A stretch of DNA of 6,213 nucleotides, from contig JALWML010000164.1 in assembly GCA_027083915.1 (NCBI GenBank), forward strand, positions 1-6,213, given 5' to 3'. The notes below the pieces were generated by a model, which was given only the letters and a program-made list of their open reading frames with translations, made no database searches and had not been told where the DNA came from. Of this stretch, positions 1 through 6,034 are shown piece by piece (position 1 is the first letter of the stretch; every line of letters begins with the position of its first letter). The position numbers and the translations under genes are program-made. Origin of the DNA: Lysobacterales bacterium (lineage in GTDB: Bacteria > Pseudomonadota > Gammaproteobacteria > Xanthomonadales > Marinicellaceae).

Positions 1-1
1 A

Positions 2-721
2 GATCAATCGGTTATCGAACGAATTATTAATGCCTTCAATCCACAAAAAAACGATGAAGTATGGGAAATTGGCCCCGGACAAGCGGCATTAACAGATCAT
101 TTAGTTGAATACAGCAACAACGTAAACTTAGTTGAAATTGACAATGATTTAGTACCAAAACTACAGGCAAGATTTGCTGACAAAACCAATGTGACCATTC
201 ACCATCAAGATGCTTTAGAATTAAAATTCAGTAATACTAACATCCGCATCATTGGCAATCTTCCCTATAACATATCTACACCTCTACTCATCAGCTTCCT
301 TTACCAAGCAAACCACATCAAGGACATGGTGTTTATGTTGCAAAAAGAAGTGGTCAAAAGAATATGTGCACCAGCGGGTGTTAAAGCTTATGGACGATTA
401 AGTGTGATGTTACAATATGCTTTTGAGTGTGAAGAACTCTTTGTCGTACCACCAGAGGCATTTATCCCTAGACCGAAAGTTGATTCGCAAATCATCCGCC
501 TCACTACAAAAAGCAATCCTCCAAAAGTAAACTTACCCTCATTAGAAGCATTAGTAAAACAAGCCTTCGCACAAAGACGCAAAACCATCAAAAATAACCT
601 CAAAAAAATCATCTCCGAACAACAATTGCTAGATTTGGGAATCGACCCAAAAGTCCGCCCAGAAACCTTGAGTGTTCAAGATTATGTCAACTTAACAAAT
701 TCCCTTGGGAACGAATGTTAG
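2..721 (+). CDS. rsmA: 16S rRNA (adenine-1518/1519-N6,N6)-dimethyltransferase RsmA (KsgA), 5' end missing
   Basis: RsmA uses S-adenosylmethionine to dimethylate two adjacent adenines in the 3' terminal hairpin of 16S rRNA, a late step in small-subunit assembly in the cytoplasm. The frame is open to the left edge and 239 residues are visible. Compared with E. coli KsgA the first visible residues (DQSVIERI) fall near residue 22, so about 20 N-terminal residues lie outside the window. Visible motifs, numbered from the first complete codon, are the SAM-binding loop EIGPGQAALT at 22-31, the acidic VEID at 44-47, QDAL at 69-72, and the catalytic NLPYN at 86-90. MLQKEVV, KAYGRLSV, the PRPKVDS segment and FAQRRKTIKNNL of the C-terminal domain follow in the expected order. 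The 3' end is intact, with a TAG stop. The gene converges on the minus-strand unit ending at 979. The usual companions such as apaG, apaH or pdxA do not follow it. Identification is firm. Confidence 0.97.
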   Translation, partial: DQSVIERIINAFNPQKNDEVWEIGPGQAALTDHLVEYSNNVNLVEIDNDLVPKLQARFADKTNVTIHHQDALELKFSNTNIRIIGNLPYNISTPLLISFLYQANHIKDMVFMLQKEVVKRICAPAGVKAYGRLSVMLQYAFECEELFVVPPEAFIPRPKVDSQIIRLTTKSNPPKVNLPSLEALVKQAFAQRRKTIKNNLKKIISEQQLLDLGIDPKVRPETLSVQDYVNLTNSLGNEC

Positions 722-726
722 ATAAA

Positions 727-750
727 TGGGAGCGCAGGCGGCTCGCCTGC
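727..750. repeat. REP-like GC-rich hairpin, apparently a half element
   Basis: The arms GCAGGCG (734-740) and CGCCTGC (744-750) pair perfectly over 7 bp around a GCT triloop, standing out in AT-rich surroundings. The hairpin lies six bases after the rsmA stop. The flanking TGGGAGC on the left has no mirror-image partner on the right, where a run of eight A follows. It resembles dispersed palindromes of the TGGGAGCGCAGGCG type that I recall from many bacterial genomes; in full versions the outer arms also pair. It is not a canonical terminator in either direction: on the plus strand it is followed by A, and on the minus strand the T run precedes the stem. Its repeat nature is inferred, because only one copy lies in the window. 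Confidence 0.5.
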
Positions 751-978
751 AAAAAAAATTAATGGAATGAACAATGAAAGATAAAGCACATGTTATAACT
801 CAACAACCGTAAACCATGTACCTTTACTTAACGCCCACATGGAAGTGAGCAAGTATCAGGGATGATACGCATAAATGACAGGACTCTTTTCAAAAATACA
901 TAGCTTAATAATGTGTAGCAGCTAAAACCTTGCATTGAAAGTGCATAGTTTTAACTAGCGTGTTGAGACTATAAATCT
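751..978. other. Non-coding gap between convergent genes
   Basis: No frame on either strand carries more than a few tens of codons here and none resembles a known protein. The longest ATG-initiated pieces are about 12-16 codons without ribosome binding sites. Apart from the stem-loop at 923-953 there are only weak inverted repeats, such as GTATC/GATAC at 853-868 and CCATGT/ACATGG at 814-842. No canonical GC stem plus T-tract terminator is present for either rsmA or the minus-strand unit that ends at 979. The stretch could be decayed sequence, but nothing identifies its source. Confidence 0.6.
923..953. other. AT-rich stem-loop downstream of the membrane-protein gene
   Basis: TAAAAC (923-928) pairs with GTTTTA (948-953). 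After a two-base mismatch on each side, TGCA (931-934) pairs with TGCA (942-945) around a seven-base loop. It sits about 25 bases past the stop of the minus-strand gene ending at 979. It may stabilise or weakly end that transcript, but the stem is AT-rich and no T run follows, so its function is uncertain. Confidence 0.25.
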
Positions 979-2265
979 TTATTTATTAAGTAATTCAGTA
1001 CCCTTTAGCCATGATATTAGTTCTGGAACTTGTTTATGACTTGGGTATTTTTTAATTAGTTTTTTTAGCATTATAATTGCTTGCTCTTTTGTTTTATCAT
1101 TTTGATAAAGAACTTGAGCAATTAGAAAATAGTTGGGTACTATATCCATATGATTTGGGTATTTATTATGGAAAAATTTAAGAATATTAATGAGAACAGA
1201 ATATTTTTGGGATTGAAAAGCATAGTGTGCCAAACTTGTAACATCTTCAGGTTCAACTTCACTATATTTCTCTTCTGCAAGATTCATTTGTTGATATAAT
1301 TGAAAGGCACTACCTATTTTCTTATCACTAATTAGTTTGTGGATTTGTTCGGCTTTTGTTAAATTTTCCACTTCATTAAATTTGTTGTTACTAGATAATA
1401 AAACCTCTAATTTTTCAAGCTCTTGTGACTTATCTCCATCTTCTTTTAACTCTTTAATAATTGCTGCTGCTTGTCTTAAATTGCCCATTGTAATTAAATT
1501 TCTTATACGATCATGAATTGGGTTGTCTCCTGATTGTTCACTACCAAGTGAAGAGTTGGGGTCATTTGGACTTTCATCACTTTTTGCTTCGAACCCAAAA
1601 GATTCACGATGCTGATATATCAAAAACCCCATAATATGAAAATTTAGAATTAGAAAATAAAACTTAACAAAGTGTGCAATAATACCCCCGAAAATAGAAG
1701 GTAAAGTCGCACAAAAAGGCTCCACAACATAAGTCTGAATAATCTCTATAACTAACCAAAAACCCACAAAAACCAAATAAGTGAAGAACCAAGGTTTAAT
1801 GAGTTTAAAAATAATGACAGGATTCAATGCACTGGTTAAAGAAGAAGTTATAGAAAGAACCATAAAAACAGCAGGTGTAATAAAAGTGCTAACCAATATA
1901 TAAGCAACGATTAATAACCCGTCTAAAACAAAATATTTAAGCCAAATCAAAATACCTACTTGAATTAAACCAACCAAAACAAACTGTAAAATAATATTTT
2001 TTGCATCGAAAGAACTTTGGTAGTCACCAGGATTCATATTACCATTAGCCGTTTCAATGAGAACATCAACAGCTAATTTGAAAGCCAACCCATACAACAT
2101 AAAAAGAGCAATAAGACCCAGAATTGATGGCAGTAAAGTAAATACATAACCACCTCCTAAAAGCAATAGCATAGGAAAAATCTGCTTACTATTAACGTAA
2201 GAAAAAAATACAGCTAAACTTTTAAGGAAAAATTTATCCGTATGTGCAATTTTATTCTTATTCAC
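979..2265 (-). CDS. Hypothetical six-helix membrane protein with TPR-like cytosolic tail
   Basis: I do not recognise a named family. With the GTG start chosen here the product is 428 residues. The first half is strongly hydrophobic, with about six membrane segments near residues 31-48, 49-69, 90-111, 113-137, 157-176 and 192-217, and an ALNP motif at 146-149 before helix five. A polar Ser/Asn/Asp/Pro-rich linker (about 225-248) leads to a soluble helical second half. This half has TPR-like pieces: GNLRQAAAIIKEL; a QSQKYSVLINILKFFHNKYPNH segment at about 352-372; and a final repeat with EQAIIMLKKLIKKYPSH. The tail suggests protein-protein binding at the membrane; this is inference. Start choice: an in-frame GTG at 2289 overlaps the upstream stop and lacks a good ribosome site, whereas the GTG at 2265 has AAGGAG five bases ahead. 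It follows the zinc-ribbon gene by 16 bases, so the two are probably one operon. Confidence 0.8.
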   Translation of the reverse strand: MNKNKIAHTDKFFLKSLAVFFSYVNSKQIFPMLLLLGGGYVFTLLPSILGLIALFMLYGLAFKLAVDVLIETANGNMNPGDYQSSFDAKNIILQFVLVGLIQVGILIWLKYFVLDGLLIVAYILVSTFITPAVFMVLSITSSLTSALNPVIIFKLIKPWFFTYLVFVGFWLVIEIIQTYVVEPFCATLPSIFGGIIAHFVKFYFLILNFHIMGFLIYQHRESFGFEAKSDESPNDPNSSLGSEQSGDNPIHDRIRNLITMGNLRQAAAIIKELKEDGDKSQELEKLEVLLSSNNKFNEVENLTKAEQIHKLISDKKIGSAFQLYQQMNLAEEKYSEVEPEDVTSLAHYAFQSQKYSVLINILKFFHNKYPNHMDIVPNYFLIAQVLYQNDKTKEQAIIMLKKLIKKYPSHKQVPELISWLKGTELLNK

Positions 2266-2270
2266 AAATA

Positions 2271-2276
2271 CTCCTT
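2271..2276 (-). promoter_or_regulatory. Shine-Dalgarno site that sets the GTG start at 2265
   Basis: On the minus strand AAGGAG lies five bases before the GTG at 2265-2263. It is a near-consensus ribosome binding site placed inside the longer open frame that begins at 2289. It is the reason for preferring the shorter protein, which no longer overlaps the zinc-ribbon gene. Confidence 0.8.
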
Positions 2277-2281
2277 TTTTA

Positions 2282-2566
2282 TCAATCACCAGAAATATAC
2301 TTAGGTCCAGAGCCTGTTACTTTTTCATAAACACCTTTTCCTGCCCGTTTGTATTTGGTAAAACCTCCTTTTTGGGCAGCTTTATCGGTGGTTAGGTGAG
2401 CTTTACCTGCCACTACATTGGGTGCAGAAATAACCTTCTTAACAAAGTTAGCACATTCAGGACAACGCTCGACAGCTTGTGCATTAATGCGTTGCAGTAT
2501 ATCAAATCCTGTTTGACAGTATTCACAACATTCATCGCTTGCACATTGGTAAGTATAAAAAGGCAT
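2282..2566 (-). CDS. FmdB-type zinc-ribbon protein
   Basis: This is a 94-residue protein of the FmdB/CxxC_CxxC regulatory family, whose biochemical role is poorly defined. It opens with MPFYTYQC, the typical start of the family. Cysteine pairs C14-E-Y-C17 and C35-P-E-C38 form a four-cysteine zinc knuckle; C8 and C13 are extra cysteines, as seen in the variant with a lengthened first loop. KKVISAPNVV follows at 43-52, then a basic, Gly/Lys-rich tail (about 53-94) with no signal peptide or membrane segment, so it should be cytosolic. The ATG at 2566 gives the family-standard N-terminus, although its ribosome site is weak (CGGA about six bases upstream). The frame stays open for 19 codons upstream but contains no standard start codon. 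It leads the presumed operon with the membrane/TPR gene, and a terminator for the preceding unit ends only about 34 bases ahead. Confidence 0.9.
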   Translation of the reverse strand: MPFYTYQCASDECCEYCQTGFDILQRINAQAVERCPECANFVKKVISAPNVVAGKAHLTTDKAAQKGGFTKYKRAGKGVYEKVTGSGPKYISGD

Positions 2567-2579
2567 ATTAAATCCGTAA

Positions 2580-2596
2580 GGTGAGCCACGCCCACC
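2580..2596 (-). promoter_or_regulatory. Tight leader hairpin before the zinc-ribbon gene
   Basis: Read on the minus strand, GGTGGGC and GCTCACC form a 7-bp stem (six Watson-Crick pairs and one G-U) closed by a GTG triloop. It ends 13 bases before the ATG at 2566 and lies in the only GC-rich part of the leader. No T run follows it, so it is not a terminator. It may stabilise the mRNA or modulate translation from the weak ribosome site just after it. Its structure is seen directly; its function is inferred. Confidence 0.4.
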
Positions 2597-2599
2597 ATT

Positions 2600-2634
2600 A
2601 AAAAAGCCTGCTAAAATACTATTCTAACAGGCTT
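2600..2634 (-). terminator. Rho-independent terminator of the peptide-transporter operon
   Basis: On the minus strand AAGCCTGTTA pairs with TAGCAGGCTT over 10 bp (one G-U pair) with an 11-base loop, and the second arm runs into six T. It begins 22 bases after the TAA stop of the transporter gene ending at 2657. It matches the classical stem plus T-tract form in the right orientation and separates the transporter unit from the zinc-ribbon unit. Confidence 0.88.
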
Positions 2635-2643
2635 GTTAAACAA
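2616..2643 (-). promoter_or_regulatory. Candidate promoter for the zinc-ribbon/membrane-protein operon
   Basis: On the minus strand TTGTTT (2643-2638) and TAGTAT (2621-2616) are separated by 16 bases. This would place the transcription start near 2609, inside the second arm of the terminator, giving a leader of about 43 bases that carries the 2580-2596 hairpin. The match to sigma-70 boxes is only moderate and AT-rich DNA yields such matches by chance. The alternative is that the downstream genes are fed by readthrough of the terminator. Confidence 0.25.
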
Positions 2644-2656
2644 TAAGTATTATCCC

Positions 2657-4201
2657 TTATTTAATGCCATGCATCATCTTTTTCAAGATTGGAGATAAAA
2701 CTAACATAACTAATCCAGCAATCATGCCTAGCTTAAATAGGTAATAAAACAACTCCGTATACTTTGAAGCTTGTTCAGCAATAGTGGCGGCTTCACCCGA
2801 TGTTATATCAATGGATGCCATTTTAGATAATCTAGCAGCAATTGTTTCTGAGAATGCTGTCGCTAAAAACCATGTGCCCATTGAAAAACCAACCATGTGT
2901 TTAGGAGACAGTTTGGTTACTGCTGATAGACCAACAGGAGACAATGCTAATTCTCCGGTAGTATGTAACAGATAAGCTAACACTAACCAAATAGCTCCAA
3001 CTTGTCCTAATTCATTAGGGTGGCCAGCACCATAAACCAAAACGCCAAAACCTAAACCTGCTTGCATCAAGCCCAAAGCGAACTTAAGAGGAATATTGGG
3101 ATTCAGGTTATATTTATCTAATTTAACCCACATCCATGCAAAAACAGGAGCTAAAATAACAATAAAAGCTGCATTTAGAGAACCAAATTGACCAGCAGTT
3201 GGGTTTAGTCCTAAAATATTTCTGTCCACAACCCTGTCGGCAAATAAAGTCATACTTGCTCCAGCTTGTTCAAATAAAGCCCAAAAGATAATAGTAGATA
3301 CAATCATTATCATCAATGCAATTAATCGGTCTCGTGTAATTTTGTCTGTTTTGAAAAAAGCATAAAACATAGTAAAACCAACAGCAATAAATAAGAAAAC
3401 AATCTGTGTTGTATGAACCCAAGGTTCTTTTTTAACTAAAACCCAAATGAGTCCTAGTGTTAAAATTGAGCCAATATATATTGCCCATTCCTTATTTATA
3501 GGGCCAAGAAAAGATTGTTTTGCAATAGCGGGATCTTTCGCATCGGCTTTGCCATATAAGTATTTTTGACCATAGATGAAGGTAAAAAGACCGAGTAGCA
3601 TTCCAATACCTGCGGCGCCAAAACCATATTTCCAACCATAGGTTTCTCCTAACCATGTACAGATTAAAGTGGCTAAAACTGAACCAATATTAATGCCCAT
3701 ATAAAAAATAGTGAAGCCAGAGTCTCTGCGAGGGTCGTCTTTACCGTACAATTTACCAACAACGGTAGAGATATTCGGTTTCAGAAAACCGACTCCAACT
3801 ATAATTAATGATAATGCCAAATAAAACACATCTAAAGCACCAGTATCACGGATTACTTCACCAGCAACGATAGTAGCTTCAGTTCCTTCATAAGCCATTA
3901 ATGCATGACCCAAAACCAACAGCATACCTCCCCAAATAACTGCTTTGCGTTCTCCTAAGTATTTATCGGCCAACATTCCACCTATTAATGGTAACGTATA
4001 AACCAAGCCAGCATATGCACCAAGAGTATCAAGTCCCATGTTGTCGGTAAATAAATGGTACTTTGTAAGGTACAATACCAATAAGAACTTCATTCCATAA
4101 AACGAAAAACGTTCCCACATTTCGGTAAAAAAGCACACATACAAACCTTTTGGATGTCCAAAAAGTTCATCTTTTGCATCACGAGTAAATTCTGTACTCA
4201 T
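2657..4201 (-). CDS. POT/PTR family proton-coupled peptide transporter (downstream paralog)
   Basis: A 514-residue inner-membrane symporter of the proton-dependent oligopeptide transporter family (major facilitator superfamily), expected to import di- and tripeptides with protons. Family signatures are complete. ExxER is present as E27-M-W-E30-R31, followed by FSFYG in helix 1. GGMLADKYLG is at 74-83, FLKPNIS at 139-145, the PTR2 signature FYMGINIGS at 166-174, EQAGASMTLFADR at 311-323, and GELALSPVGLS at 416-426, with E417 in the helix-10 position known to matter for coupling. An additional hydrophobic pair lies between core helices 6 and 7 (about 241-257 and 265-283), as usual for bacterial members, giving about 14 segments. 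The length is normal. The start at 4201 has AAGGGGA seven bases upstream. It follows the paralog by 26 bases, so the two are one operon, and a strong terminator closes it. Exact substrate preference cannot be read from the sequence. Confidence 0.95.
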   Translation of the reverse strand: MSTEFTRDAKDELFGHPKGLYVCFFTEMWERFSFYGMKFLLVLYLTKYHLFTDNMGLDTLGAYAGLVYTLPLIGGMLADKYLGERKAVIWGGMLLVLGHALMAYEGTEATIVAGEVIRDTGALDVFYLALSLIIVGVGFLKPNISTVVGKLYGKDDPRRDSGFTIFYMGINIGSVLATLICTWLGETYGWKYGFGAAGIGMLLGLFTFIYGQKYLYGKADAKDPAIAKQSFLGPINKEWAIYIGSILTLGLIWVLVKKEPWVHTTQIVFLFIAVGFTMFYAFFKTDKITRDRLIALMIMIVSTIIFWALFEQAGASMTLFADRVVDRNILGLNPTAGQFGSLNAAFIVILAPVFAWMWVKLDKYNLNPNIPLKFALGLMQAGLGFGVLVYGAGHPNELGQVGAIWLVLAYLLHTTGELALSPVGLSAVTKLSPKHMVGFSMGTWFLATAFSETIAARLSKMASIDITSGEAATIAEQASKYTELFYYLFKLGMIAGLVMLVLSPILKKMMHGIK

Positions 4202-4227
4202 ATAAAAGTCCCCTTAAAAAGTAATAA

Positions 4228-5922
4228 TTAATGTATGCCGTGCATACGTTTTTTCAAAAATGGTGTAAGTATGAAGATTATCAATCCTGCAAAAATAGGA
4301 ATAGCGGTAAACACTAAGAAAAAAACCATCAATCCATAGTGCTCATTAATTTTGTCAATGAAGCTAGCTGACAACCCTGATAAAATTCCTGCAACGAAAT
4401 TTGCTAAGAACCAAACGCCGAACATAAGACCGAGTAACTTTTTTGGTGCTAATTTGCTCACATAGGATAAGCCAACAGGAGATAAACATAATTCTCCCAT
4501 TGTGTGAAACCAGTAGGCAAAAATCAACCACCATATTGAAACAGATGCAAATGCTGCGCCAGCAGGAATTGAAGAAGCTCCTAATGCTAACACACCAAAA
4601 CCAACACCCATTAAAACTAAGCCAATTGCAAATTTTACAGGTCCTGATGGATTATGTCGACTTGCCCATATTTTAGAAAACAAAGGAGCAAATAATATGA
4701 TAAAGAAAGAATTTAATATTCCAAACCATGTTGCTTTAATCTCTACTGCACCGTCTTTACTAAGTTCGTTGTCAATCATCCAAATTACAATTGCCCATAT
4801 TAATACAAAGCTTAAAGTAATAAAGAAATTTGAAATTGGAATAACTTTATATGTTTGCTTAACTAATAAGAATAAAACATAAGAAATAAGTATTATAGGT
4901 ACTACAGTCAATATGGTATTTACCCAGGTAAAAATTGTTGCTGCGTTACCAGTCAAAGCTCGTTGAGTATAATCCTTTGCAAAAATAGTCATTGAACCAC
5001 CAGCTTGTTCAAAAGCCATCCAAAAGAATATTGTAAATACTGCAAAAATTGCTATAACAATCAATCTATCAGCAGTAACTCTATTTTTCATTCGTGCTTT
5101 TAGTTCATGTAGAACTGATAATTTCTCTGAATCAGATGAATCTGATAACTTATTATCTATTTCATTAATGAGCTCATCTTCATTGTATTCTGGAATAGGC
5201 TCTTCAAAAGTAGGGTCTCTTAATTCGTCTCTTATATCAACTATATCAAAAGAAAGTTTTTTCGGTTTGTTTCCAACTTGAGAGAATATTTTGTCAGCGA
5301 AATAAAACTGCAATAAACCAAGAAACATGAAAATACCAGCAAGTCCAAAGCCCCAACTATAACCTTTTTCTTCACCAATATAACCACATAGCATGATTCC
5401 TAAAAAGGCACCTGCATTTACACCCATATAAAATATAGTATATGCACCATCTTTTTTAGGATCGTCAGCATGATAAAGCCCAGCCACAATCGAAGAAATA
5501 TTAGGCTTGAATAATCCATTGCCTAAAATTAAACATAATAAACCTAAATAGAATGTAACATGAGTTTCTAACGCCATAAAGCCATGACCCAATGTCATTA
5601 TAATAGCACCTAGAATTACTGCTTTTTTAAACCCAAAAAATTTGTCTGCCAAAAAGCCTCCAATTATTGGTGTTAGATATACTAGACCAATATACCAACC
5701 ATAAAGAACTAATGCATCTGAACGAGTCCAACCCCACCCAGAATTTTCAGCATCTAATGCTGAAACTAAAAAAACAACAATTAAAGCTCGCATCCCATAA
5801 TAACTAAAACGCTCCCACATTTCGGTAAAAAACAAGATAAATAATCCTGCCGGATGATCTAGAACAGTGCCAGTAGCACCTGCACCTAGTTTATTGTTTA
5901 AATCATTTGCTGTTGTACTCAT
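4228..5922 (-). CDS. POT/PTR family proton-coupled peptide transporter (upstream paralog, variant architecture)
   Basis: A 564-residue member of the same peptide:proton symporter family. It has ExxER as E34-M-W-E37-R38 followed by FSYYG, GGFLADKFFG (88-97), FKPNISS (138-144), FYMGVNAGAF (164-173), FEQAGGSMTIF (304-314) and GELCLSPVGLSYVSK (476-490). All hallmark residues are kept. The architecture differs from its neighbour. Between core helices 6 and 7 there is no hydrophobic pair but an acidic, charged cytosolic linker (about 215-285, rich in D and E). Two extra hydrophobic segments appear instead between helices 7 and 8 (about 327-352 and 362-383). Both paralogs end in K-K-x-M-H-G-I. GAGGG ten bases before the ATG is a fair ribosome site. 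It is the first gene of the two-transporter operon, divergent from the putative secreted peptidase. It could prefer different peptides from its partner; that is inference. Confidence 0.94.
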   Translation of the reverse strand: MSTTANDLNNKLGAGATGTVLDHPAGLFILFFTEMWERFSYYGMRALIVVFLVSALDAENSGWGWTRSDALVLYGWYIGLVYLTPIIGGFLADKFFGFKKAVILGAIIMTLGHGFMALETHVTFYLGLLCLILGNGLFKPNISSIVAGLYHADDPKKDGAYTIFYMGVNAGAFLGIMLCGYIGEEKGYSWGFGLAGIFMFLGLLQFYFADKIFSQVGNKPKKLSFDIVDIRDELRDPTFEEPIPEYNEDELINEIDNKLSDSSDSEKLSVLHELKARMKNRVTADRLIVIAIFAVFTIFFWMAFEQAGGSMTIFAKDYTQRALTGNAATIFTWVNTILTVVPIILISYVLFLLVKQTYKVIPISNFFITLSFVLIWAIVIWMIDNELSKDGAVEIKATWFGILNSFFIILFAPLFSKIWASRHNPSGPVKFAIGLVLMGVGFGVLALGASSIPAGAAFASVSIWWLIFAYWFHTMGELCLSPVGLSYVSKLAPKKLLGLMFGVWFLANFVAGILSGLSASFIDKINEHYGLMVFFLVFTAIPIFAGLIIFILTPFLKKRMHGIH

Positions 5923-5976
5923 GTATTAATTGCCCTCTTTTAGCTTTTCTACTTCGGTTTTTTATCAAAGCGTATT

Positions 5977-6005
5977 ATCATATCATAACTTTCGTAGTAC
6001 TGAAA
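5977..6005 (-). promoter_or_regulatory. Candidate promoter of the peptide-transporter operon
   Basis: In the 112-bp divergent gap the minus strand has TTTCAG (6005-6000) and TATGAT (5982-5977) separated by 17 bases. Overlapping TATGAT and GATAAT alternatives lie nearby. Transcription would begin near 5970 with a leader of about 48 bases before the ATG at 5922. The plus-strand promoter for the divergent peptidase must overlap or adjoin this area, but I see no clear boxes for it. ATCATATCATA repeats make the -10 assignment ambiguous. Confidence 0.35.
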
Positions 6006-6034
6006 TTTTGAACCCTAAACTTTTTACAATAATT

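Noticed and set aside
388..612. Minus-strand open frame of 74 codons inside rsmA
   Set aside because: It lies opposite well-conserved rsmA motifs and shows no protein-like features of its own.
734..760. Hairpin after rsmA as a rho-independent terminator
   Set aside because: On the plus strand the stem is followed by eight A rather than T, and for minus-strand transcription the T run comes before the stem, so it lacks the canonical form in both directions.
774..925. Tiny reading frames of 12-16 codons between rsmA and the membrane-protein gene
   Set aside because: They lack ribosome binding sites, recognisable similarity and conservation evidence, and are expected by chance in AT-rich DNA.
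827..968. Possible integron attC site, from GTTAAGT (minus strand) and a TCTCAAC-like box after the stop at 979
   Set aside because: The left box does not fit RYYYAAC, the inner sequences are not mirror images, and there is no integrase or cassette array.
2396..2598. Overlapping open frames of about 60 codons on both strands across the zinc-ribbon gene
   Set aside because: They are out-of-frame shadows. The 94-residue zinc-ribbon frame has family motifs and explains the region.
2567..2623. N-terminal extension of the zinc-ribbon protein in frame upstream of 2566
   Set aside because: The frame is open back to a TAG at 2626-2624 but has no ATG, GTG or TTG start. It also runs through the terminator, and the family normally begins at MPxYxYxC.
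4443..4882. Plus-strand open frames opposite the upstream transporter
   Set aside because: They are antisense shadows of an intact transporter, without start signals or recognisable content.
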